From Panopea generosa (Eukaryota; Mollusca; Bivalvia; Adapedonta; Hiatellidae), in assembly GCA_029582155.1 (NCBI GenBank), contig CM055906.1, positions 15,523,828 to 15,587,827 on the forward strand: a DNA stretch of 64,000 nt, written 5' to 3'. The notes under the pieces were generated by a model that saw only the letters and a list, made by a program, of their open reading frames with translations, was not told the origin of the DNA and made no database searches. Positions 48,101-58,189 of this stretch are shown here, one piece after another (positions within the stretch are counted from its first letter, which is position 1; each line of letters opens with the position of its first letter). The translations under genes and the position numbers were made by a program.

Positions 48101-48558
48101 TATCCAGTATTGTGGGATATTGTAGCATTGTGATTCTGGTTTGTATTGTATTAAGAGATGTCAACTTAATATAATAGACTCCTAATATCCAGTATTGTGG
48201 GATATTGTAGCATTGTGGTTCTGGTTTGTATTGTATTGAAGGATGTCAACTTAATATAATAGACTCGTAATATCCAGTATTGTGGGATATTGTAGCATTG
48301 TGATTCTGGTTTGTATTGTATTGAGAGATATCAACTTAATATAATAGACTCCTAATATCCAGTATTGTGGGATATTGTAGCATTGTGATTCTGGTTTGTA
48401 TTGTATTGAGAGATGTCAACTTAATATAATAGACTTCTAATATCCAGTATTGTGGGATATTGTAGCATTGTGATTCTGGTTTGTATTGTATTGAGAGATA
48501 TCAACTTAATATAATAGACTCCTAATATCCAGTATTTTGGGATATTGTAGCATTGTGA
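39121..48558. repeat. 85-bp satellite array, 111 units, no net length change
   Basis: The unit runs from 'cctaatatccagtattgtgg' through 'gatattgtagcattgtgatt', 'ctggtttgtattgtattgag' and 'agatgtcaacttaatataat' to 'agact' (85 bp, about 32% G+C, no CpG in the consensus). 'gatattgtag' at 39191 and 48541 lie 9350 bp apart, exactly 110 periods; the array runs from 'tga' at 39121 to 'tga' at 48556, exactly 111 units. Variants are single-base (gatg/gata, ttaatataat/ttaatgtaat, atatcc/ataacc, gag/aagg). Each unit has the dyad 'aatatcc-agtattgtg-ggatatt'. All frames contain stops; there is no coding capacity. Confidence 0.98.
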
Positions 48559-48760
48559 AGCTGCTATGGGGCTGATTATAGTCAAAAGTGTTGTTTCAAT
48601 ATCCCTTTCCTCTCTTCACTGAGGTCTTGTGTTTGAATGTAGCTCGCACCAAATACTTTATGCAAGAAAGTTTACCAGTTACTTGCTGTAGTGTAGGATT
48701 GTGGCTCTCCTCAGAGCCATTCTGAGGTCGTCCTCATCTGCCATGTACAACAGGTAATTT
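48559..48760 (+). mobile_element. tRNA-derived SINE, family A, at the array's right edge
   Basis: Starting at 'gctgctatggggctgatta', it has 'cctctcttcactgaggtctt' and 'gtgtttgaatgtagctcgc' as the tRNA-like head, then 'actttatgcaagaaagttta' and 'ctcctcagagccattctgag'. It abuts the last satellite unit directly. Confidence 0.65.
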
Positions 48761-49304
48761 GTTACAAATGGTTTTAAATAAAAAAGAATAATACAAAAGT
48801 TGGTTTAGTGTGATAGAGGTGTAATTTGCTATTGTTTCATAGTCATTATACAGCAGAGTGGCCCTGCTTGCCAAGTCAGCATAACACGTCTGGATCAGTT
48901 TTGGAGTTTTGAGTCCCTGCTTGTCCACAGTCTCTGAGCACCAGACTTAGAAATCAACTTTAATACAAACTTGTTTTTTCCAGCAAATGTAATAATGTTC
49001 AACTCACAAAAACATACACAATACTGGTACTTGCATTTTCAATTTATTTTTAGTCTGATTACTGTTATTAAACAATAATAGAATTATTTCAGATGGGAAT
49101 AAAGGTGTCAAGTGCATGAAGTAAAACTTCCTGTAAACATTGTTGTACATAAATAAATGTGAGTAAAATTGTTTTCATGGCAAAAAGAGTCAAGTTGCAA
49201 ATGAACTTATATAAATATATATCCATGTGGGAAAGAAAAATTTCAGCCGAGGTATCAATTTTTCAAGGGATTAAATTTTGACCAAGAGGGGTGAGATTTT
49301 TCCA
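48761..49304. other. No gene seen
   Basis: AT-rich, with unrecognised sequence. The 64-codon minus-strand ORF at 48734-48928 overlaps the SINE end and is not convincing. Confidence 0.5.
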
Positions 49305-49745
49305 TCCCACATGGAATCCGTGTGGTTCTGGGTAAGAATAAAATCACTGTTGACCTCTGTTGAGAGATAGGAATCCTGAATTGGTGTCATATTCATTTTA
49401 TCATTTTTTGTCATGTTCATTATTGTGGTTAAATTACCAATCCCTGTGTGATTTAAGGGAACCGTATGAGAGATGGCAAGAATAGGATCACTGTAGCTCA
49501 TGCATGTCATAAGAAGTGACAATTTGAGTTATGTGATAGAATTTGCTGAAACTCTGCAGTTCTGCAGGTATCACGATTCTAAGTTCATTCTGCATATTCA
49601 TTAATTTTGTTGATGTGATTTTTTTCATCTGTATTGTTTATTTTTTGTTTTTGAACATATAGAGTGAATCTCTTTTTCCTGTTGGCACTGAATAACCGAC
49701 AATGTGTTGGTTCGCCATAAAACCCTATTCATTCATTCATTCATT
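49305..49745 (+). mobile_element. Retroposon-like dispersed repeat, family E, longest copy
   Basis: From 'ccgtgtggttctgggtaaga' through 'tcattttttgtcatgttcat', 'tcactgtagctcatgcatgt', 'ctgcagttctgcaggtatc' and 'attctgcatattcatt' to the end 'cgccataaaaccctattcat' and an 'attc' repeat tail. It is inverted relative to the copy at 5205-5627. The internal 83-codon minus-strand ORF is not conserved in the other copy as far as I can tell. Confidence 0.7.
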
Positions 49746-50070
49746 CTATCCCAAATGGATGAAGTCATAATGGATTTTTTTTGTCCCATTTATCTCAATC
49801 AAATGATAGACCCTCGATAATGGTCGTCATCACAAAAATATTCAAATTTTAAAATGTCTGTTTAGACACATTTGACCAAATAAGAATTATTACTCTGATC
49901 ATGTCAACTTAAAACAAGAAAACTAATACTATAAAATTGTTTTCTGGGTTGATATAAGGGTATTTGGGAACAACATTTGTTTGCTTTCATGAGAAATGTT
50001 ATTTATGGATAACGTGAAAGCGCAACTGGCCGTACTTTGTAAATGTTTTGTGGCAATTATTGATTAACAG
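49746..50070. other. No gene seen
   Basis: Unrecognised AT-rich spacer before the 50-bp array. Confidence 0.5.
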
Positions 50071-52265
50071 CAGGGAACTTAATATTGACTGACATGACAA
50101 TGTTGTCTACAGCAATATGACAGCGAATTAAATATTGACTGACATGACAATGTTGTCTACAGCAATGTGACAGGGATTGAAATATTGACTGGCATGGCAA
50201 TGTTGTCAGCAGCAGTGTGACAGAGAATAAAAAATTGACTGACATGACAATGTTGTCTACAGCAATGTGAGAGGGAATTAAATATTGATTGGCATGACAA
50301 TGTTGTCTACAGCAATGTGACAGGGAATTAAATATCAACTGGCATGACAATGATGTCTATGGCAATATGACAGGGAATTAACTATTGACTGACATGACAA
50401 TGCTGTCTATGGCAATATGACAGGGAATTAAATATTGTCTGGCATGATAATGTTGTCTGGCAATATGACAGGGAATTAAATATTGACTGACATGACAATG
50501 TTGTCTGGCAATATGACAGGGAATTAAATATTGTCTGGCAGTATGACAGGGAATTAAATATTGACTGGCATGATAATGTTGTCTGGCAATATGACAGGGA
50601 ATTAAATATTGACTGGCATGATAATGTTGTCTGGCAATATGACAGGGAATTAAATATTGACTGGCATGATAATGTTGTCTGGCAATATGACAGGGAATTA
50701 AATATTGACTGGCATGATAATGTTGTCTGGCAATATGACAGGGAATTAAATATCAACTGGCATGATAATGTTGTCTGGCAATATGACAGGGAATTAAATA
50801 TCGACTGGCATGACATTGATGTCTATGGCAATATGACAGGGAATTAAATATTGACTGGCATGATAATGTTGTCTGGCAATATGACAAGGAATTAAATATT
50901 GACTGGCATGATAATGGTGTCTGTGGCAATATGACAAGGAATAAAATATTGACTGACATGACAATGTTGTCTGTGGCAATATGACAGGGAATTAAATATT
51001 GACTGGCATGACAATGATGTCTATGGTAATGTGACAGAGAATTAAATATTGACTGACATTACAATGCTGTCTATGGCAATGTGACAGGGAATTAAATATT
51101 GCCTGGCATGACAATGTTGTCTGTGGCAATATGACAGGGAATTAAATATTGACTGGCATGACAATGATGTCTATGGCATTATGACATGGAATTAAATATC
51201 ACCTGGCATGACAATGATGTCTATGGCAATAAGACAGGGAATTAAATATCGACTGACATGACAATGATGTCGATGGCAATAAGACAGGGAATTAATGTTC
51301 GACTGACATGATAGTGTTGTCGATGGCAATTTGACAGGGAATTATATATTGACTGACATGACAGTGCTGTCTGTGGCAATATGACGGGGAATTAAATATC
51401 GACTGGCATGACAATGTTGTCTGTGGCAATATGACAGGGAATTAAATATTGACTGGCATGACAGTGCCGTCTATGGCAATATGACAGGGAATTAAATATT
51501 GACTGACGTGTCAATGATGTCTATGGCAATATGACAGGGAATTAAATATTGACTGACATGACAGTGCTGTCTATGGCAATATGACAGGGAATTAAATATC
51601 GACTGGCATGACAATGTTGTCTGTGGCAATATGACAGGGAATTAAATATTGACTGACGTGTCAATGATATATATGGCAATATGACAGGGAATTTAAATAT
51701 TGACTGGCATGACAATAGTGTCTGTTGCAATATGACAGGGAATTAAATATTGACTAGCATGTCAATGATGTTTATGGCAATATGACAGGGAATTAAATAT
51801 TGACTGGCATGACAATGATGTTTATGGCAATATGACAGGGAATTAGATATTGACTGGCATGACAATGATGTTTATGGCAATATGACAGGGAATTAAATAT
51901 TGACTGGCATTACAATGATGTCTATTGCAATTTGACAAGGAATTAAATATTGACTTGCATTACAATGATGTCTATTGCAATTTGACAAGGAATTAAATAT
52001 TGACTGTCATGACAATGTTGTCCACAGCAATGTGACAGGGAATTAAATATCAACTGGCATGACAATCTTGTCTACGGCAATATGACAATGAGTTAGATAT
52101 TGACTAACATGACAATGTTGTCTACGGCAATGTGACAGGGAATTAAATATTGACTGACATGACAATGTTGTCTATGGCAATATGACAGGGAAAATTGACT
52201 GACATGACAATTGTTGTCTATTGCAATATGACAGGGAATTAAATATTAACTGACATGACACTGTT
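50071..52265. repeat. Minisatellite, 50-bp unit with a 48-bp sub-block, about 44 copies
   Basis: Unit 'gacagggaattaaatattga' plus 'ctggcatgacaatgttgtct' plus 'atggcaatat', 50 bp. In 50455-50760 a 2-bp deletion ('tctggcaat' for 'tctatggcaat') gives 48-bp units that keep one minus-strand frame open for 144 codons. The dyad 'gacaa-tg-ttgtc' is in many units. Subtypes cluster: 'ctacagc' at both ends, 'ctatggc' and 'ctgtggc' in the middle. Confidence 0.95.
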
Positions 52266-53040
52266 GATTATTTGCTACAAAAGGACAGGGATACAGAGAC
52301 TAAAAAATTATTCATTTTAACTCAAAGCTTACTTCACAGTGAGCTAAGATAAATTAATACAAACTTAACAAAACAAGCTTTTGCAGAAATAGTAGTCATA
52401 TCTCCCAGAGTACAGAGTAACTATAAAGTGCCTTGATTGTAGGATCGGCCTCATATACACTCTCTGTTGTTGCATTGAACCAAAAGGACCTAAATTTCTA
52501 AATTTCCTGATTCATTAAATCATGTCCCATTCTATTAAAAACAGATGTGCAGTGGTTTGTAAAACAAGCCTGTTGTTCAGTATTCTTCCCACAGCACAGA
52601 CAGGAATGTAGCTAAGTTCTTAATGAGCATATGTATCCTTTATACAGATAATACAAACTTTGGTCTATTATTTATTTCTGAAAAGAATACAATAAATGAT
52701 AAAATAATACACAAAAGCATTTTTGTGAATTTGAAGAAGAACGAATAATGAAGTAATCCGGCACTTAAACATAAGTACATAAATCTCATCTCTTTGAGGT
52801 ATTTTCTTCTCTGCTTATCAATACCAATATATCTAGCATTAAAAAGATTGTATTAATGAGAGAATCTATTTTTTACCCACTAATTAATGAGTTATAGATA
52901 TATCCATGATATACTGGTAGGTAGCCAGCCAGCTGGTATTTCACACTCACAGCTATTTATCTCTCCTGCCATTTATAGTTTAACATCAGCTTAGAGAATA
53001 TTTACCGACTGACAAATCTACATTAGGGGGATCCTCCCTG
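52266..53040. other. No gene seen
   Basis: AT-rich, unrecognised in all frames. Confidence 0.5.
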
Positions 53041-53190
53041 TCCCAGTGAACTATGCTTCTGTCTCACCACTGAGGTCATAAGGTCAAACCCATCTTGGTC
53101 CAAAATCTTTGTAAAAATGTTTGCCAGTTATTTGCTAAAAAGATAGTCTACTCAGATTCATTTTGTGGTCCTCCTGCACGAAATACATTA
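53041..53190 (+). mobile_element. tRNA-derived SINE, family A, partial
   Basis: 'ctgtctcaccactgaggtca' and 'taaggtcaaacccatcttgg' with 'aaaatctttgtaaaaatgtt', 'tgccagttatttgcta' and 'gtggtcctcctgcacgaaa' follow family A order. Confidence 0.65.
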
Positions 53191-53337
53191 ATTGTATGGA
53201 CATTGTAACTTACTGTGTAATGTTTATTTATCCACTGTTTGTCTGCTATTTCAGGGAAGGTCAGTGTTGGTCACTAGCCTGCTTATTTACATTAAAGAAG
53301 ATACCATTAATTTTGGTCTGGTAACTTGCCGTCTGAT

Positions 53338-53705
53338 CAGAGTCGCACTTTTTAGCTCTAAGTCAGAGTCACACTATTTTGCTTTAAGTCAGAGTCGCAC
53401 TATTTTGCTCTAAGTCAGAGTCACACTATTTTGCTCTAAGTCAGAGTCGTACTATTTTGCTCTAAGTCAGAGTCGCACTATTTAGCTCTAAGTCAGAGTC
53501 GCACTTTTTAGCTCTAAGTCAGAGTCGCACTTTTTAGCTCTAAGTCAGAGTCGCACTTTTTAGCTCTAAGTCAGAGTCGTACTATTTTGCTCTAAGTCAG
53601 AGTCGCACTATTTAGCTCTAAGTCAGAGTCGCACTATTTTGCTCTAAGTCAGAGTCGCACTATTTTGCTCTAAGTCAGAGTCGCACTATTTTGCTCTGAG
53701 TCAGT
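53338..53705. repeat. Minisatellite, 26-bp unit, 14 copies
   Basis: Unit 'agtcgcactattttgctcta' plus 'agtcag', 26 bp, with variants 'cacttttta' / 'cactattt' and 'gtcgc' / 'gtcac' / 'gtcgt'. Most units keep one CpG, unlike the 85-bp satellite. Confidence 0.95.
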
Positions 53706-54527
53706 GTACTCTAGTTAACATCCTTTTTAAGTTATAATGGAACAGTTGGCAGTTTGTAACCTCATTAAGTACGAGATACAATTATTGTAAATAGAGAAAC
53801 ATTGTATGTAAATGTACATATAGCCCTCATTTCTCACTGTCATATATCCATATCTTTGACATAATTGTTTTTCAATAAAGCCTGAAACTATGGTTTATTG
53901 TGTAACCTGCAAAACTCGGAGGACACTTAGAACTTTTTTGTCTTTTATCACATGTCGTTGTTATCTCTCTATATTGTTATTACTGGTAACCTGTAAAACT
54001 GTTTTTGCCGGTTCCCTGAAGACTGTGAGATTGTAATTTTGTTGCTTTCCTTTAGATGTAAACCCACCATTGATTTTTGTTCTTTATTCTATAGTAAATA
54101 ATAAAAGTTTGAAGGCTTGTCATTCATAGAGAATCCCAAATGAAAGAAGTGAAACCTACATTTTATTGTTTGTCAACCTCTGCTCTATCAAAATATGATG
54201 AGAAAAGTAGGGGTCATGTGTCATATAAGAGATTTTTTTTTCTGTTCAGTGTGTACACTGGTGACAAAGTGAAAGTAGACTTCGGAAATCATGTAATCAT
54301 ACCCCAATTTCCAAGCATCAATTTTTTTTTCCAAATTCACAATTCAAACATGACAATGCTATCAAAATGTTCAAATGTACATCAATAATGCAATTTAAAT
54401 AAAAAAAAATGAGCATTAGGATAAGGAAAATGCATTTTTAAAGAAGAAGAAATGAGGATTATTTATAACCGCCATTATGCGACTACCCCACGGAAGCACT
54501 TCATTTTTGCAATGGTGGTACTATGCC
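53706..54527. other. No gene seen; one polyadenylation-like signal
   Basis: 'ttttcaataaagcctgaaac' around 53870 contains AATAAA with GT-rich sequence downstream, like an mRNA 3' end, but there is no upstream coding exon to attach it to. An isolated unit of the next array's type sits at about 53985-54035. Confidence 0.4.
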
Positions 54528-54800
54528 TTTAAGACTCTTATTGCTGGTGCCCTGTAAGACTGTTATTGTTGGTGCCCTGTAAGACTGACTTTACTGGATC
54601 CCTGTAAGACTGTTTTTTTTGCTGCTTTCCTTTAAGACTGTCATTGCTGGTGCCCTGTAAGACTGTTATTGCTGGTGTCCTGTAAGATTGATTTTCCTGG
54701 TTCCCTGTAAGACTTTTTTGCTGCTTTCCTTTAAACTGTTATTGCTGGTGCCCTGTAAGACTGTTTTTGCTGGTGCCCTGTGAGACTGTAATTCAGCTCC
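54528..54800. repeat. Minisatellite, ~25-bp unit, about 10 degenerate copies
   Basis: 'actgttattgctggtgccct' plus 'gtaag', with indels. 'gctgctttcct' variants recur twice, suggesting a higher-order block. Confidence 0.88.
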
Positions 54801-55264
54801 ATTTCTATTCTGTACAGTGATATAGAAGATATTTACACTTGACAATTATCTTGGTTTAAACAATATTTTATTCAAGAACTGTACATAGTATATTACATAA
54901 AATTTGCAATTCATAAATGACAAACAATTCTAAGAATTGGGATTTAGAAAAAAGCTAATTAGCTTGTATGAATCTAGTTCCCATGACAATTATCTTGTCG
55001 TCTTGATTACTGGTGATGGTTTATACACACATACCAAACCAACAGATGTTGTGTCAACCATGACTAATAAACTATGGTTTTACATGCAGCACATCTGATC
55101 TGGACTCGATGAACAATTTACATACATGAACTGATAGGTTTATGTGAGTAGGATCCCCGCCCCCTCCCCACACACACACACAGATTTCATAATATGTCAC
55201 TCTAACAAGAGATACTATTATATTTTGGCTGGCCCATGTTTATCTATAACTAATTTTGCTGGTG

Positions 55265-55640
55265 GCTGGCTCTATGTTGGGACTTTTTGAATGGTGATTT
55301 TTGGGTTGTATATTTTTGGCAAATTTTCAATACAGGGATTGCGAGGGGAGAAATCTGTTTTCAGATCAAATCTCATAAACCATTTAAGGTAACATCAGAA
55401 AACGTTTTACACATGGCAACATCGTGGTCTTGTAGTGCCTTTTGGTATGAGGGAGTTTTCATTTTCAATATATTTTCTGTTACCATGGAAAAATATAGCC
55501 ATATTTACTAAATTTTCATAACTTTAAAACTCTTCAAGATAGTTTCATGAAACTTTGTACACATGTCAAACTAGTGGTCAACTATTGTGAGGGAATTTCA
55601 TTTTCAATATTTGTTGTTACCATGGAAACAGTTATCCCAT
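55265..55640. repeat. Dispersed repeat with two ~160-bp diverged halves
   Basis: Both halves contain 'gagggagttttcattttcaa' or a close form, then 'tgttaccatggaaa'. The second has 'aaactttgtacacatgtcaa' and 'actagtggtcaactattgtg'. I associate the wording with molluscan repeats (memory). The two plus-strand ORFs here (72-74 codons) are part of it. Confidence 0.6.
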
Positions 55641-56264
55641 GGAGGGGAATATTGACGACTATGTCTTCTTTTTGTTTCTTCTCCGGATTCAACATTTGTT
55701 ATAAATCTGATCTCAAAGAAGACTGCTTGGACTATCTGGAATTTGAAATATGCAAATACAGATAATGTAATCAAGCTAGGCTTCCCATTGAGTGAATGCA
55801 TTGTTTGTTAGCCAACCATGTGCATGTGCCTGTGCATTTGATATAATCATTGAATTTGCTGCTTTTGAAGATTTTCAGTGATCAAATTTATTTTGTATAG
55901 TTTGTCTCTGCAATTCATTAGTTGGTGAATTTGCATTACTTGCACTGTTTCCTATTCATTACATGACAGTGGCTACTGTTCCTGTAAACATTTCTTGCTG
56001 ATAGAGTTATGTCCCTTTATAGAATAAATGATTTGTTTTAAATAGTCATAATTATAATACCTGTATATAATATCAAAAACATTAACAGTTTGCAAACATT
56101 GATTAATAACTTCTGAGTCAGGGTCAGGGACCAGTTTGACCTCTGACGGACAGATGAAGGATGCCCTAATGAATGCCCCTTCACCATTCCTTGAACAGAG
56201 GGAGCATAAAAAAACTGATTTATATATCTTTTTTAATAGTCAGTCTTCAAGTTAAAGTGCCTAC
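55641..56264. other. No gene seen; decayed repeat words
   Basis: 'aacttctgagtcagggtcag' and 'ccccttcaccattccttgaa' at 56110-56200 look like a decayed dispersed element. The remainder is AT-rich. Confidence 0.4.
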
Positions 56265-56890
56265 TGATACTTATTATGTTCATCTCGAAGTTCCATGTAT
56301 TTCAAAGAAAGTTCAATCTCCATATTGAGTACAACATACTTAATAAACTTCATTCTCCAAGATGACCTAGATGTTTGTATTAAAATAAGTTCAACCTCAA
56401 TATTGAATTATAAAAATTATATTTAAAAAAAGTCCAATACCCATATTTATTTATTGTACACATTGTGAAAAAAATCCAATCTCAAAGTTGAATAATGTAT
56501 TTCAAAGAATGTCCAATCTACATGTACATTGTACAGTGTAATCTGTTTTTCAAAGAAAGTTCATTTTCCAGAATGATCTTGATGTATTTAACAATTTCAT
56601 AAAAAAATATCTCCAGGAAAAAGTTCAACCAATATATCCGAGCTGACATACAAGTTTTAAATATAAAATTGAATTGCCAAGTTGAATCATAATTCCCAAA
56701 TGACATAATATTTTATATAATGTATTTTCAAAGTTAAATCTCGAAATTGAATTAGGTATTTCAAAGAAAGTTTTGACACTCAGCACATCATAAGCTCAGA
56801 GTCAATATGCTATTCTATTGTTAAATGTAGGTATTGTTTATTCTTAAAGAAAAAGGTTCAATCTCATAGTTGAATTATGGAGATATTATA
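56265..56890. repeat. Strongly decayed tandem repeat, ~60-bp unit
   Basis: 'tatttcaaagaaagttcaat' or variants followed by 'ctccatattgaatta' recur about ten times between 56280 and 56870 with many indels. It appears to be an old array no longer being homogenised, in contrast to the 85-bp one. Confidence 0.6.
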
Positions 56891-57397
56891 CTCAAAATAA
56901 CTAAGAACAATTACCAGATATGTGCAAAGATACAATTGCATATATGGACAAATCATTATTGTTTTGTCTTTTCGGAATCTACTTCTATATGATAGTCGTT
57001 TATAGAGAACTGTAAGAAAAAAATAGTATTGCTATTGAATTAAACAAAATTATTTTCCGCCCCTAGGCAACAATCAACTTACTAAATATATGAATATGAA
57101 AAGTAATCAATCAAATATACAATAAGAAAATTAGAAACAACCAAAAATAGTTCCAGGCTAGTTGGTTTAATTGGAGACTATCAGTTATCAGGAAAAATAG
57201 TTTATATATAGTTTCTATTTTTACTACAGTCATGAAGTGTTATTTAAATATACATTGCTAAAGCTCCACTTTTGTTTGACAGAGATCCCTCCCCTTACTT
57301 CCTCTTACTTTTGTGTGGTGAAGCTGTAATAGATGGCAATAATGTTTTTAGAAATGAAAGTATACCAAGCCTTAATTGTTAAACTTAAGATGCTTAT
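56891..57397. other. Intron 3' region upstream of the coding exon
   Basis: AT-rich, stop-dense sequence with no recognisable repeat. G+C content and open-frame length rise abruptly at 57420. Confidence 0.6.
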
Positions 57398-57419
57398 GTA
57401 TTTTTTCTTTGTTTTTTAG
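57398..57419 (+). other. Splice acceptor of the TNFAIP8-like coding exon
   Basis: A long T-rich tract ('attttttctttgttttttag') ends in AG at 57418-57419, immediately before the homologous coding sequence. It decides the exon start: the apparent GTG at 57419 uses the G of the acceptor and is not a start codon. Confidence 0.9.
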
Positions 57420-57994
57420 TGGCATCCGAGCCAGGGGCAGGGTACAACTCCAAGGGCATCGCCCTTCGAGCCCAGAAGAAGCTTCTGGGTAAGATGTCGA
57501 GTAAGAAGATCGCCAAAGTGTTCATTGATGATACCACCGCACGGGTTCTGGACAGTGCCCATAAAATACTTCGTGAATACCTGCCAAGCAAGAAAGATGC
57601 AGACGACATTCTCAAATACATGATCAAAACTGTTGTAAAAATCGGCATATTATACCGAAATGACCAGTTCAATGCAGATGAATTGAAATTAACAGATTCT
57701 TTCAAGCAAAAGTTTCACTCCTTATCCATGACTGTTGTTAGTTTTTACACTGTAGATTTCACATATGATAAAGCTTTTCTTTCGCACTCAATAGAAGAAT
57801 GCCGCGCCTTACTGCAGGATCTGATCAGACGTCACTTGACAGACAAGACCAAGAATCGGGTGGACGTAATATTCAAGAGATTCAATGACCCTGTCTTAAT
57901 GGACATATTGTTTACACCGGACGGCAGATTTAAGGACCAAATGGATTCAATCACGACCAATATGAACACTCTAATGGACGAGGGAAACTTGTGA
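57420..57994 (+). CDS. TNFAIP8-like (TIPE family) protein, main and last coding exon
   Basis: TIPE-family proteins are small cytosolic all-helical proteins with a large hydrophobic cavity; vertebrate members bind phosphoinositides and regulate cell death, inflammation and leading-edge signalling. This exon encodes 190 residues after a start residue whose codon is completed by the first two bases (TG); 191 residues in all, within the family's usual 184-204. Recognisable family features are the N-terminal 'LRAQKKLLGKM' (about residues 16-26), 'FIDDTTARVLD' (about 35-45), the central 'KTVVKIGILYRNDQF' (about 70-84), 'MTVVSFYTVDFTYD' (about 103-116) and the C-terminal 'LMDEGNL'. Stop TGA is at 57992-57994. 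There is no signal peptide or membrane segment. The frame is intact and the base composition is clearly richer in G+C than its surroundings. Assignment to the family is firm; which vertebrate paralogue it corresponds to cannot be said, and invertebrates probably have a pro-orthologue. Confidence 0.93.
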
Positions 57995-58187
57995 AAAAAG
58001 AAATGTGTTCTTAACTAAAAATATGCAATGGAAATATTGATAGGGCTGGTCTTCGTTGGATGACTGTAATAATGTATCTGTTATTTTTGCCTTTTCAGTG
58101 ACTGTTAAGGTAAAATAGCGCTTGTGGGTAGAATAATGTGTTCCAAATGAAATTTGATCATTGTTATAGAAAGGCTAGTAAAATAAA
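57995..58187 (+). other. Probable 3' UTR with AATAAA signal
   Basis: Downstream of the TGA the first AATAAA is at 58182-58187 ('gtaaaataaactc'). This would give a short 3' UTR of about 200 bases. Other A-rich candidates follow, so the true end is uncertain. Confidence 0.45.
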
Positions 58188-58189
58188 CT

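Noticed and set aside
39121..48558. Long non-coding RNA gene or protein gene inside the 85-bp satellite
   Set aside because: All frames contain stops because 85 is not a multiple of 3, and nothing but the repeat is present. Transcription cannot be judged from sequence.
50382..50816. 144-codon minus-strand ORF
   Set aside because: It comes from 48-bp units in the 50-bp array; the frame breaks wherever units return to 50 bp.
53860..53890. Real mRNA 3' end at the AATAAA near 53.87 kb
   Set aside because: No upstream coding exon or splice structure is recognisable; a single AATAAA in AT-rich DNA is expected by chance.
57419..57421. GTG as a non-standard start codon for the TNFAIP8-like protein
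   Set aside because: The G is the last base of a strong AG acceptor; nuclear animal genes very rarely use GTG, and a split ATG explains the data better.
57394..57705. 103-codon minus-strand ORF
   Set aside because: It is the shadow of the TNFAIP8-like exon on the opposite strand and crosses the splice acceptor.
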